Positions 5,093-13,160 are shown, counted from the first letter of the stretch. The stretch: 13,613 nucleotides of DNA from Christensenella sp. UBA7707 (GCA_002482435.1 DLFZ01000075.1:1-13613), one strand, 5' to 3'. The notes: a model not told the origin generated them from the sequence alone. Numbers and translations are program-made.

Positions 5093-7696
5093 ATGAAAAA
5101 AACACTTTCCAGATTTTTGCTTACGGCGCTTGTGCTGCTTTTGATGATGAGTGCGCTCATCTACAAGCTCGGCACGCTTACGCTTGCGCAGGGCAATGAC
5201 CTTACGGAGCAGGCGGAGGATCGCTTTACCCGCACCATCGCCATCAAAGGGAGCCGCGGCAGGATCCTTGACCGGAACGGTATCGTGCTTGCCTATTCCA
5301 GGACCAGCTATAACGTGGAGTTTTTGCGCAATGCCGACAACCGCAGCACCTACGACTCCGCGGTGTATACGGAGTCGCTTTTAAAGGCCATCGAAATCAT
5401 TGAGCGCAACGGCGGTAAGGTGATTGACACCTCCTATATCCGCAGAACCGAAACGGGCGAGTTTAAATACGAGTGGGGCGTTACCAGTGAGGACGCCATC
5501 AAGTGGCGCTACAAAAACTTTTTGGAGGCCATGGGCGTTAACATCATTAACTATCTATCCAACAAAGGCATCGCTGTGTCAGACGACTACTTGGCCTCCG
5601 AAAACAGTGCCAACTGGGATGTTTCCACATGGCCGCCGGCGGAATACCTTTATAAAATTCTTCGCGCTTCGTGGTGCATCCCCGAGGATGTTTCTTTTGA
5701 GGATGCACTCAAGGTCATTTCCATCCGTCAGGAAGTCAACCTCAACAACTACCGTGCCTATGAACCCATCGTGATCGCCTACGACGTGAGCCTTGAAACG
5801 GTTTCCGAAATCAGCATGCGAGCATCTGAGCTTGTGGGTGTACAGACCGCGCAGAGCACCACGCGTGTTTACCCGCGCGGTGCGAGCGCGGCGCATATCG
5901 TCGGCTATTTGAGCCGCAGTGCCACCGAGGAAATGGTGAAGGTGCAAGGCTACTCTTACAACGACTATGTAGGCGCTTCGGGGCTTGAGGCCACCATGGA
6001 GGCGTACCTCACCGGTGCAACTGAGGCGCATCAGGGCGAGCGTACGGTGATCGTCAACAAAAACGGCAGCGTCATTCGAGAGGTTTCCTATACCGCACCC
6101 ACCAATGGTGACGACGTGATGAGCACCATCGACATTCAGTTTCAAGGAGTGGTGGAAAAGGCTCTTGAAGACCTTATCAATGACATCAATCAAGCAGAAA
6201 AGAGCAGAATTGTAAACCCGGAGTACAGCGAAGCCTATTTGAATAAAACCGATGGCGATACAAGCAGAATCAACACCGCGCAAACGGGCGCAATCGTGGT
6301 GCTGGACGTGAATACCGGCGACATTCTCGCCATGGCTTCCTATCCTTCGTTTGACCCCAACTGGTTTATGCAAGGGCTTACAACGGAGCAGTACAATATG
6401 TTGTTTGACAGCGAATATGCCTCCCAAACAACGCCCATGCGAAACAAGGCGATATCCGCGAGGCTCGCACCGGGTTCTATCTTCAAAATGGTCACGGGTA
6501 TTGCAGGGCTTGCCGATGGCGTAATTTCTCTTACCGAAACCATCGACGATAACTCGCCCTATCACATGACGGTAGTAGACGATGAGGGCAACGTTTCCGT
6601 GACCACCACGGGCATGCCGAGCTGCTGGGTAACAAATCCCGCGAAGCATCAGGATCAGGACATCATCAAGGCCATCCAGAACTCCTGCAACTATTACTTC
6701 TTCGAGGTCGCCAACCGCTTGGGCATTGAAAGGCTCAACGAGTGGGCAGACATGTTCGGGCTTACGAGCGCCACAGGCGTGGAACTTACCGGCGAGGCCA
6801 TCGGTATCATCGGCGGGCAAGACGTGCTTTACAACAGCTCTCTTTCGCTCAAAGAGCAGAAAACAAGCCTTTCGGGCCTTGTGTACAGCAAGCTCTGCTC
6901 ACTTTTGAAAGAGCTTCTCACATATTATCCCACCGACGCTACCGAGGATGATGTGAAAGCCTGCGCCTTAAACCTTATGCAGATATTGAGCGGCGGCAGC
7001 CTTGAAAATACCGGTCCGCAGGTTCGCCGCATTTTGAGCGATGGTATCAGCATCCCCGAGGGGTATACCTCCGCAAACAAGCGCTGGACCAATGAAATCA
7101 CCTCGCTTTTAACAGAGCTTCAATGGAAGCCCGCGCTTACCATCCGTTCCGGCATCGGGCAGGGCACAACGCTTGTAACGCCGCTTGCCGTTGCGCGCTA
7201 CGTTGCCGCCGTCGCAAACGAGGGCACGGTGTACGATACGCATATCGTGGACCGTATTTTGGACGAAAACGGAGCGCTGGTTGAGGAGATTGCGCCGCGT
7301 GTGCATGCGTCCATCGAGATCGACGGCAGCATTTGGGACGCGATTCATGTGGGCATGGAGCACGTGGTATCGGCGGATACGCCGGAGGATACGGGTACCG
7401 CGGCGGATAAGTTCAGCCAAGAATTCACCAACTCCGGTTATCTTTCCCGCATCAGCGGCAAGACCGGCTCTGCACAGGTCGGCACCAACACCAAAATCGA
7501 CATTGAAAATACTTCGTGGTTCGTAACCTACGGCCCGCGCGAAAATCCCGAGATCGCGGTTGTGGTGTGCGTACCCTATGGTTTTTCGGGCGCGTCGAGC
7601 GTGCCCGCCGTGGAGGATATTTTTACCTACTACTTCGATAAGGAAAAGAGCGTTGCTCCCGAAAACCTCGTGGACATCGACGCCATCGTTCCGTAA
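5093..7696 (+). CDS. mrdA: Class B penicillin-binding protein, PBP2-like transpeptidase
   Basis: This 867-residue protein is a D,D-transpeptidase that cross-links peptidoglycan outside the membrane, and its place after mreBCD suggests lateral-wall elongation. One N-terminal transmembrane anchor lies at about residues 5-27. The pedestal domain begins with GSRGRILDRNG at residue 53. The catalytic motifs are all present: SIFK with nucleophile S462 and K465, SCN at S531, and KTG at K790. It is longer than the usual 600-700 residues. The gap between SxN and KTG is about 260 residues, against roughly 155 in E. coli PBP2. The extra part lies mainly between TGEA (about 567) and GIGQG (687). The pedestal also seems expanded at about residues 110-230. 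The start follows TTGAGGT and abuts the TGA of a possible small ORF. No rodA is adjacent. The symbol rests on context; another class B PBP name is possible. Confidence 0.9.
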   Translation: MKKTLSRFLLTALVLLLMMSALIYKLGTLTLAQGNDLTEQAEDRFTRTIAIKGSRGRILDRNGIVLAYSRTSYNVEFLRNADNRSTYDSAVYTESLLKAIEIIERNGGKVIDTSYIRRTETGEFKYEWGVTSEDAIKWRYKNFLEAMGVNIINYLSNKGIAVSDDYLASENSANWDVSTWPPAEYLYKILRASWCIPEDVSFEDALKVISIRQEVNLNNYRAYEPIVIAYDVSLETVSEISMRASELVGVQTAQSTTRVYPRGASAAHIVGYLSRSATEEMVKVQGYSYNDYVGASGLEATMEAYLTGATEAHQGERTVIVNKNGSVIREVSYTAPTNGDDVMSTIDIQFQGVVEKALEDLINDINQAEKSRIVNPEYSEAYLNKTDGDTSRINTAQTGAIVVLDVNTGDILAMASYPSFDPNWFMQGLTTEQYNMLFDSEYASQTTPMRNKAISARLAPGSIFKMVTGIAGLADGVISLTETIDDNSPYHMTVVDDEGNVSVTTTGMPSCWVTNPAKHQDQDIIKAIQNSCNYYFFEVANRLGIERLNEWADMFGLTSATGVELTGEAIGIIGGQDVLYNSSLSLKEQKTSLSGLVYSKLCSLLKELLTYYPTDATEDDVKACALNLMQILSGGSLENTGPQVRRILSDGISIPEGYTSANKRWTNEITSLLTELQWKPALTIRSGIGQGTTLVTPLAVARYVAAVANEGTVYDTHIVDRILDENGALVEEIAPRVHASIEIDGSIWDAIHVGMEHVVSADTPEDTGTAADKFSQEFTNSGYLSRISGKTGSAQVGTNTKIDIENTSWFVTYGPRENPEIAVVVCVPYGFSGASSVPAVEDIFTYYFDKEKSVAPENLVDIDAIVP

Positions 7697-7721
7697 ATCA
7701 AATACTGCCGCTTAATTCTAT

Positions 7722-7760
7722 GGCCGCTTTGCGCGAAAACGCGCAGGCGGCCTTTTTTTT
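7722..7760 (+). terminator. Strong intrinsic terminator after mrdA
   Basis: GGCCGC (7722-7727) pairs with GCGGCC (7747-7752). GCGCG (7731-7735) pairs with CGCGC (7740-7744) around an AAAA loop, with a small internal loop between the two stems. Eight T residues follow at 7753-7760. It closes the elongation operon before the SOS-regulated polymerase. Confidence 0.93.
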
Positions 7761-7774
7761 CCGCTTTTTTCCTC

Positions 7775-7802
7775 TTTACTTTCGATGCAAATGGCATATA
7801 AT
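7775..7802 (+). promoter_or_regulatory. Sigma-A promoter of the Y-family polymerase gene
   Basis: TTTACT (7775-7780) is a four-of-six -35, and a perfect TATAAT lies at 7797-7802 with a 16-bp spacer. Transcription would start near 7809, inside the LexA-box region, giving a leader of about 35 bases. Confidence 0.75.
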
Positions 7803-7809
7803 AAAAACA

Positions 7810-7823
7810 AGAACAAACGTTCG
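7810..7823 (+). promoter_or_regulatory. LexA (SOS) operator overlapping the transcription start
   Basis: AGAACAAACGTTCG contains GAAC (7811-7814), four bases, then GTTC (7819-7822), which is the core of the Bacillus/Clostridium LexA box. It sits just downstream of the -10, where bound LexA would block initiation. The gene it controls encodes a translesion polymerase, a classic SOS target. Confidence 0.8.
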
Positions 7824-7842
7824 TGTTTGCTAGAGAGGGAAT

Positions 7843-9048
7843 ATGAGCTTCCTGCATGTGGATTTGAATTCGTTTTACGCAAGCTGTGCCGTTGTGAAAA
7901 GCAACGGCCAATATTGCTTTGATACGCCCCTTATGGTATGCGGCGACCCGAAGCGCAGGCACGGCATCGTGCTCGCGGCAACCTACCCCGTAAAACGCAC
8001 CGGGGTGCGTGCGGGCATGCCCATACGCGAGGCGCTCGCGCGCTACCCAGGTGCGGTGATGGTCGCGCCGGATTTCCGCATGTATATGGACTATTCCGAC
8101 CGCTTTATGCGTATCGTGCGCTGCTATTCGCCGCTTATTATGCGCTACGGCATTGATGAGGCGTATCTTGATTACGGCGGTTGCGAGCGTATCTTCGGCC
8201 CGCCCCTCGACCTTGCGCACAAGCTGCGCGAGCGCGTCAAAAACGAGTTAGGGCTTACGGTATCCGTGGGTGTAGGCGATAACATGCTCATGGCAAAAAT
8301 GGGGTCGGACTATAAAAAGCCGGATGCGGTTACGGTAATCAATGCCGAAAACTGGCAGAAGCTCATATGGCCCATGCCGGTACAGTCGCTCATGTATGTG
8401 GGAAAGGCGACGGCGGCAAAACTTTATACGCTCGGCGTACGCACCGTGGGCGACCTTGCCCAAACGAGCGCGACGCTGCTAAAAGAAATTTTCGGCGTAT
8501 GCGGTACAACGCTCTGGCGCAACGCAAACGGTATGGATGATACGCGTATCAACTGCGACCCGGAGCAACAAAAAGGCGTGAGTAAGTCCATTACCCTTTC
8601 GCAGGATGCCTGTAATCTTGAAGAAGTTTGCTCGGCGCTTCTCATGCAGACCGAGGATGTGGCGTACCGGCTGCGCACGCTTGGCATGCGCGCGGGTGTA
8701 GTAGGCATTCACTTTCGCTACGGCGACATGAGTGGGGAGGGAAAGCAGAGAACGCTTTCTACGCCTACGGATGCCACTGCCGAGCTTTACGATAGCGTCA
8801 GGTCGCTTGCAAAAGAGTTGTTTCACGGCCGCCCCGTGCGGCAGGTCGGCGTACGCGTAACAAAGCTGACGGCGGAACCCGAGCAACTTTTGTTGTTTGC
8901 CGATACGGCACATGAACGAAGGCTTCGGCTCGACCGAGCGACAGACGCGCTTCGCGACCGCTATGGCACGGAGGTCTTGAGGCGCGCCGGAACATTGTGT
9001 TTCGATCACGACGAAATCGACGATTTTACACCGTTTGTAAAGAACTGA
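7843..9048 (+). CDS. Y-family translesion DNA polymerase (DinB/UmuC-like)
   Basis: This 401-residue protein is a low-fidelity polymerase that copies past damaged template bases. The catalytic carboxylates are visible: D7 in HVDLNSFYAS, and D105 with E106 in GIDEAYLD. Y12 occupies the expected steric-gate position. A helix-hairpin-helix-like stretch in the thumb region (GKATAAKLYTLGVRTVGDLA) and a little-finger domain follow. QLLLF at residues 348-352 fits the beta-clamp binding pentapeptide. The D-L-N motif and GDPKRRHGIVLAATYPVK resemble a Firmicutes branch distinct from classical DinB, so I leave the symbol empty. ATG 7843 is preceded by AGAGGGA. The promoter and LexA box directly upstream make SOS induction likely. 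No clear terminator separates it from lgt, which has its own promoter. Confidence 0.92.
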   Translation: MSFLHVDLNSFYASCAVVKSNGQYCFDTPLMVCGDPKRRHGIVLAATYPVKRTGVRAGMPIREALARYPGAVMVAPDFRMYMDYSDRFMRIVRCYSPLIMRYGIDEAYLDYGGCERIFGPPLDLAHKLRERVKNELGLTVSVGVGDNMLMAKMGSDYKKPDAVTVINAENWQKLIWPMPVQSLMYVGKATAAKLYTLGVRTVGDLAQTSATLLKEIFGVCGTTLWRNANGMDDTRINCDPEQQKGVSKSITLSQDACNLEEVCSALLMQTEDVAYRLRTLGMRAGVVGIHFRYGDMSGEGKQRTLSTPTDATAELYDSVRSLAKELFHGRPVRQVGVRVTKLTAEPEQLLLFADTAHERRLRLDRATDALRDRYGTEVLRRAGTLCFDHDEIDDFTPFVKN

Positions 9049-9095
9049 ACATCTTGCGCCAAAGGTTTGGGAGAATGCTGCGGTTTTTCGCCGAT

Positions 9096-9124
9096 TTGAA
9101 AAAAGCATGAGGCTGTTGTATAAT
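9096..9124 (+). promoter_or_regulatory. Sigma-A promoter of the lgt-pncB-lipoprotein operon
   Basis: TTGAAA (9096-9101) and TATAAT (9119-9124) are separated by 17 bp, a near-consensus sigma-A promoter. The start would fall near 9131, about 45 bases before the lgt ATG. No regulatory repeat or riboswitch-like fold is evident in that leader. Confidence 0.85.
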
Positions 9125-9175
9125 AAGCAAAGTGGAAAACAAAGGCTTATTTTATGATTTTCGGGAGGAACGCAT

Positions 9176-10222
9176 ATGCAATTACCCGATCGCGTTGCTT
9201 TTACGCTGTGGGGCAAGGACGTTTACTGGTACGGTATTTTGATGGCTGTAGGCATCGTTTTAGCGGTGCTTCTTGCCATGCGGGAGGGCAAGCGTAAAAA
9301 GCTCCCGGAAGATGCCATTGTGGATTTGTGTCTTGTGATCATACCGCTCGGCGTGGTGTTTGCAAGGCTTTACTACGTGTTGTTTGAACTCGAACGTTAC
9401 TTGCAGGACCCCATTACCATCCTATACATATGGGAAGGCGGCCTCGCGATTTATGGCGCGGTTATAGGCGGGCTTCTTGGCGCGGTCATCTACGCGCGCG
9501 TGAAAAAGCTCCGGTTTTTACGCTTGGTGGATTGCATTGCACCGGGCCTCGTCCTGGCGCAAGCCATCGGCCGCTGGGGCAACTTTTTTAACCAAGAGGC
9601 ATTCGGTCTGCCCATCAACAACGGTGAGCTTTTGTGGTTCCCGTTTGCGGTGAAAATCGAAGGGCTCCATTATTTCAACGGCGTGCTCTGCGAGAATCCG
9701 TACCATATGGCGACGTTCTTTTATGAGTCTGCATGGTGCTTGCTTGTTTTCGTTTTTCTCTGGTCGTACCGCAAAAAGTTCAGGCACGATGGCGACGCGT
9801 TTTTGACATACGTTATGCTGTACGCGTTTGAGCGCATGTTTGTGGAAGGCCTGCGCGGCGATAGTCTGATGCTTGGCGGCATTCGCGTTTCTCAAGCCCT
9901 GAGTGCGCTTGCGTTCCTTGTGGTGCTTGTATTCTTTGTGGTGCGCCGTATGAAGGAGAACAAGGCAGGGCATTTGATGTGGCCCGCCCCGCTCGCCGCG
10001 GAAGGCTTAGGCGTGTGCGCCTGCGAGGAATGCGAAGAAATCACCGGGGAAGCGCCCGAGCGCGGCGGCGCGGAAGAATGCGTCGAACAGCAAGAAGCGA
10101 AAGCCGAGGAAGCGGAAGAAGCGAAGACAGAAGAAACCGAATCGGGCAAGGAGTCCGAACAGGAAGCCGCGTCTGCCGAAGAAAGCGATGGCTCCCAGGA
10201 AAACGAGGACGGGGAAGCATAA
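9176..10222 (+). CDS. lgt: Prolipoprotein diacylglyceryl transferase Lgt with acidic C-terminal tail
   Basis: Lgt transfers diacylglycerol from phosphatidylglycerol to the lipobox cysteine of prolipoproteins at the cytoplasmic membrane. The 348-residue product has about seven hydrophobic segments in its first 260 residues. The family signature GRWGNFFNQE lies at residues 132-141. WEGGLAIYGAVIGG precedes it (Tyr replaces the E. coli His, as is common in Firmicutes). YAFERMFVEGLRGD near residue 220 carries the late conserved arginine. Beyond the last membrane helix, about 80 residues form a Glu/Ala-rich hydrophilic tail with cysteines at 281, 283, 286 and 302. Typical Lgt proteins end near 260-290 residues and lack this. 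GGGAGGA sits seven bases before ATG 9176. pncB begins three bases after the stop, so the genes form one operon. Confidence 0.95.
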   Translation: MQLPDRVAFTLWGKDVYWYGILMAVGIVLAVLLAMREGKRKKLPEDAIVDLCLVIIPLGVVFARLYYVLFELERYLQDPITILYIWEGGLAIYGAVIGGLLGAVIYARVKKLRFLRLVDCIAPGLVLAQAIGRWGNFFNQEAFGLPINNGELLWFPFAVKIEGLHYFNGVLCENPYHMATFFYESAWCLLVFVFLWSYRKKFRHDGDAFLTYVMLYAFERMFVEGLRGDSLMLGGIRVSQALSALAFLVVLVFFVVRRMKENKAGHLMWPAPLAAEGLGVCACEECEEITGEAPERGGAEECVEQQEAKAEEAEEAKTEETESGKESEQEAASAEESDGSQENEDGEA

Positions 10223-10224
10223 GC

Positions 10225-11667
10225 ATGAGAAACCTTACCATGATGACGGATCTTTACCAGCTTACGATGATGTATGGTTATTTCAAGCATGGAATGACCA
10301 AAAACATCGCAGTGTTTGATCTGTTTTTCCGCAGCACTTCGGAAACCAGCTCCTACGCGGTTATGGCGGGAACGGCATCCGTGATCGAATACATCAACAA
10401 CCTTCGCTTTACCGAGGACGACATTGCATATTTACGCGGCCTCAACCTGTTTGACGAGGCGTTTTTGAAGGAGCTTCATTCACTCCGCTTTACGGGCGAG
10501 CTTTACGCCATGGAGGAGGGGACGCTTGTATTTCCCTATGAGCCGCTCATCCGCGTAAAGGCGCCCATCATGGAGGCACAGCTCATCGAAACGGCGCTGC
10601 TTAACCTCGTGAACCATCAAACGCTCATTGCCACCAAGGCGAGCCGCGTAGTGTACGCAGCGCAGGGCGACGCGGTGCTTGAATTCGGCCTTCGCCGTGC
10701 GCAGGGGCCTGATGCTGGTACGTTTGGCGCGCGCGCTGCCATTGTGGGCGGTTGCGATTCCACAAGCAACGTGCTTGCGGGGCAGCTTTACGGCATTGCC
10801 GTAAAGGGCACGCATGCCCACAGCTGGGTGATGAGCTTTCCGGACGAGCTATCTGCCTTCCGCGCGTATGCCTCTACGTTTCCAGATTCCTGCTTGCTGC
10901 TGGTGGATACCTACGATACGCTTAAAAGCGGCGTTGTAAATGCCATCACCGTGTTCGATGAGCTCAAGGCAAAAGGGTATCAGCCCATCGGCATTCGCCT
11001 CGATTCCGGCGACCTTGCGTACCTTTCCAAAAAGGCACGCAAAATGCTTGATGACGCGGGGCATACCGACGCGAAAATCTTCGCGTCGAGCGACCTCGAC
11101 GAAACCGTGATCCACGATTTAAAAACGCAGGGCGCGTGCATCGACGTATGGGGCGTTGGCACAAGGCTCATCACTTCTTACGACAATCCCGCCCTTGGTG
11201 GTGTTTATAAGCTTGCCGCCGAGGTGGTGGACGGCGTAACGGTGCCGAAAATCAAGTTGAGCGAAAACGCTGCAAAAGTAACGTATCCGGGTTACAAAAA
11301 GGTGCTGCGGCTCTACAACAATGCAAACGGCATGGCCATAGCGGATTTGATTGTGCTCGACGAGGAAACGTTTGATGCGTCGAAGCCCTTGAAGCTTTAC
11401 CATCCCGAGCAGACCTACAGAACCATGACGATCTCAAACTTCAGCATCCGTGAGCTGCTCGTTCCCGTTTTTGTGGACGGCAAGCAAGTGTACACCGCAC
11501 CGGGCGTACTTGAGGCGCGCGAATACAACAAGCGCGAACTGAAAACCTTCTGGGAGGAAACCAAACGCCTTTTGAACCCACATGTATACAAGGTGGATAT
11601 TTCCGATAAGCTCTACGACTTGAGAAAGCGCCTGATTTGGGAAAACCGTGGCCAAAATGACGCTTAA
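10225..11667 (+). CDS. pncB: Nicotinate phosphoribosyltransferase
   Basis: This 480-residue enzyme makes nicotinate mononucleotide from nicotinate and PRPP, with ATP hydrolysis, in the Preiss-Handler NAD salvage pathway. Family features include the opening MTDLYQLTMMYGYF and EFGLRRAQGPDAG near residue 153. GTHAHSWVMSF holds H197 and H199, one of which should be the phosphorylated catalytic histidine. RLDSGDLAYLSKKA and the C-terminal GVGTRLITSYDNPALGGVYK follow. Length matches the bacterial family. The ATG at 10225, two bases after the lgt stop, starts exactly at family homology. The frame is open 82 codons further upstream only because it is a shifted reading of the Glu-rich lgt tail. It lies between two envelope genes with no obvious functional link. 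Confidence 0.96.
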   Translation: MRNLTMMTDLYQLTMMYGYFKHGMTKNIAVFDLFFRSTSETSSYAVMAGTASVIEYINNLRFTEDDIAYLRGLNLFDEAFLKELHSLRFTGELYAMEEGTLVFPYEPLIRVKAPIMEAQLIETALLNLVNHQTLIATKASRVVYAAQGDAVLEFGLRRAQGPDAGTFGARAAIVGGCDSTSNVLAGQLYGIAVKGTHAHSWVMSFPDELSAFRAYASTFPDSCLLLVDTYDTLKSGVVNAITVFDELKAKGYQPIGIRLDSGDLAYLSKKARKMLDDAGHTDAKIFASSDLDETVIHDLKTQGACIDVWGVGTRLITSYDNPALGGVYKLAAEVVDGVTVPKIKLSENAAKVTYPGYKKVLRLYNNANGMAIADLIVLDEETFDASKPLKLYHPEQTYRTMTISNFSIRELLVPVFVDGKQVYTAPGVLEAREYNKRELKTFWEETKRLLNPHVYKVDISDKLYDLRKRLIWENRGQNDA

Positions 11668-12214
11668 ATTAGCAAAAATCATATGTTTTGCCATGGCAGT
11701 GCTTCTTTTCATGAGCGGCTGCGTTTCCGCTGTGCCACTTTTTGTACCATCGGTCACGCTTGCGCCTGTGCCTACGGAGTCCATAGCGCCAACACCTTCT
11801 GCTACGCCTACACCTCAGCAAACCGCCGTGCCAACGCCAACGCCAACCTCCGAGCCGCAACGGCTCATCGGCGTTTATGATGCGCTCGGGGCGTTCGTTT
11901 CCATGCCCGAACATTATCGGCAGTATTTGGAATTTAAAAACATTCAGGTGTATGAGCAGTTCGGCGATACGTTTGTGGATGCCGTGGCGGTAAATACCTA
12001 TCCGCAGCCGCTTGTTTGCGCGGTGGATATCGTTTTTTATGAAGGCGAGGAAACCGTGGCCTCGGGGAAGCTTCAAACGCAGGACGGACAATATGTTTTG
12101 ATTTTGCAGCCCGGTGAAAACACGATCTACGCGCAGGTCAACACCGATATGGCGCTCACCCTCACGGAGTTTGTATTTCAATACGACGACTGCCTTGGCG
12201 TGTGGCCACAATAG
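11648..12214 (+). CDS. Uncharacterised lipoprotein with Pro/Thr-rich linker
   Basis: I do not recognise a named family. With a GTG start at 11648 the product has 188 residues. A basic N-terminus and hydrophobic stretch lead to a lipobox FMSGC, with the lipidated cysteine at residue 25. A linker at about residues 38-70 is dominated by Pro, Thr and Ser (PTPTPT and similar). The remaining 115 residues look beta-rich and may be a small extracytoplasmic Ig-like or FxLYD-like domain; that is inference from pattern. The start is ambiguous: GTG 11648 has GGGA five bases upstream, while ATG 11657 lacks a ribosome site. Either overlaps the pncB end (20 or 11 bases), so coupling is likely. Lgt, encoded two genes upstream, would lipidate it. 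Confidence 0.8.
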   Translation: MAKMTLKLAKIICFAMAVLLFMSGCVSAVPLFVPSVTLAPVPTESIAPTPSATPTPQQTAVPTPTPTSEPQRLIGVYDALGAFVSMPEHYRQYLEFKNIQVYEQFGDTFVDAVAVNTYPQPLVCAVDIVFYEGEETVASGKLQTQDGQYVLILQPGENTIYAQVNTDMALTLTEFVFQYDDCLGVWPQ

Positions 12215-12244
12215 AGAAGTGAGCACCTTTGCTTTTCACAAACC

Positions 12245-12273
12245 AACGGCGGGATTTGTATCCCGCCGTTTTT
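12245..12273 (+). terminator. Intrinsic terminator of the lgt-pncB-lipoprotein operon
   Basis: Arms 12245-12255 and 12260-12270 form an 11-bp perfect stem around TTGT, followed by a T-run to 12273. It lies between converging genes. The minus-strand side has only a broken T-tract, so termination of the opposing methyltransferase gene here is plausible but weaker. Confidence 0.93.
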
Positions 12274-12283
12274 ATATTGCCGA

Positions 12284-13093
12284 CTATTCGTTTACCTTCC
12301 AATAGCTTCTTACCCAGCCGGAGGCGTAGGTGTCGCCCGGTTCTAAGAAGCGCCGGTAGGAAAAGCCCTTATCCGTTAAAAAACGGTGCGTATCGTTGTC
12401 GCGGTCAACATTGCCAGGGCATAGAACAATCGTGCCTCCCTTTTTGGTTACCCTAGTAAGCTCCGCGTACTCGGTTTCCATATCGTCGCCAAATACATGG
12501 CCCCCGGTTACGATGTCCGCAAAGCCTTCGTGAAACGGGATCCCTTCCAAAAGGCCGTCCACAACAAATACGTTATGGAGCCCATGCGCTTTTGCCTGTG
12601 CCTTGAGGTATTTTCGAAGGTTGTATACCGGCTCTACGCAGTAAACATACCTAGCAAGAGGCGCGGCGGCAAACGCCTGTTTGCCCGTTCCGGAGCCGAT
12701 GTCAACCACGATCTTGCCGGAAAAATCCGCAAGGCCGGTGAGCTCGTTCGCATCCCATGTTGTAAACACCTGCGTGTCGTAGTCCTCCGGCGCAGTCACA
12801 TAAACCACCCAGTCCTCCATGGATTCGAGAAGCTTCGTACAAAGCGCCGAAAACGCCTCGCCCTCGGGAAGCGGTTCGTCGCGATATTCGTTGATAAGTG
12901 CCTCCAGCCATTCTAAAAGCGCAGGTGCTTTGTTTTGCACATACCATGCGATGTGCGGCCTTGCACGAAAAACAAGCGCAAGCTCGCGTCTTTTTCCGTG
13001 CTCGGGCAGGTACAAAAGCTGGCGCTCCTCAAACAGCAGCATGGTTTCGATGGGCAGTGCCTCAATGTTTTTCTTCCATCCGAAAAGAGACAT
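12284..13093 (-). CDS. Class I SAM-dependent methyltransferase, substrate unknown
   Basis: This 269-residue cytoplasmic protein has a Rossmann-fold methyltransferase domain in its C-terminal half. Motif I is VVDIGSGTGKQA (D131 to A140), an acidic E154 follows at the end of the second strand, and DGLLEGIPF and GGTIVLCPG supply the later strands. The first 100 or so residues are helical in character and I do not recognise them; they may form a substrate-binding cap. The start at 13093 follows GAGGAGG at four bases. An intrinsic terminator lies upstream, so it probably has its own promoter, although I saw no convincing one. Small molecule, protein and tRNA substrates are all open. Confidence 0.85.
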   Translation of the reverse strand: MSLFGWKKNIEALPIETMLLFEERQLLYLPEHGKRRELALVFRARPHIAWYVQNKAPALLEWLEALINEYRDEPLPEGEAFSALCTKLLESMEDWVVYVTAPEDYDTQVFTTWDANELTGLADFSGKIVVDIGSGTGKQAFAAAPLARYVYCVEPVYNLRKYLKAQAKAHGLHNVFVVDGLLEGIPFHEGFADIVTGGHVFGDDMETEYAELTRVTKKGGTIVLCPGNVDRDNDTHRFLTDKGFSYRRFLEPGDTYASGWVRSYWKVNE

Positions 13094-13160
13094 AGAACCT
13101 CCTCGTGCAGTTGTAAAATGCCGTCCACAAAGCGCGTGCTGTATTTACGGCTTGTTCAGC

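Noticed and set aside
4429..5160. Minus-strand ORF across mreD
   Set aside because: It is Lys/Arg/His-rich and low in complexity, and it mirrors hydrophobic codons of mreD; it has no domain signature.
5579..6820. Long minus-strand ORF (413 codons) inside mrdA
   Set aside because: It lies wholly opposite a well-supported PBP gene, its His/Arg-rich composition is typical of antisense reading of GC-rich codons, and it has no recognisable domain.
9979..10224. Open Arg-rich 82-codon extension in frame with pncB
   Set aside because: It is the shifted reading of the Glu/Ala-rich lgt tail (GAA and GAG codons read as Arg), and PncB homology starts exactly at the ATG at 10225.
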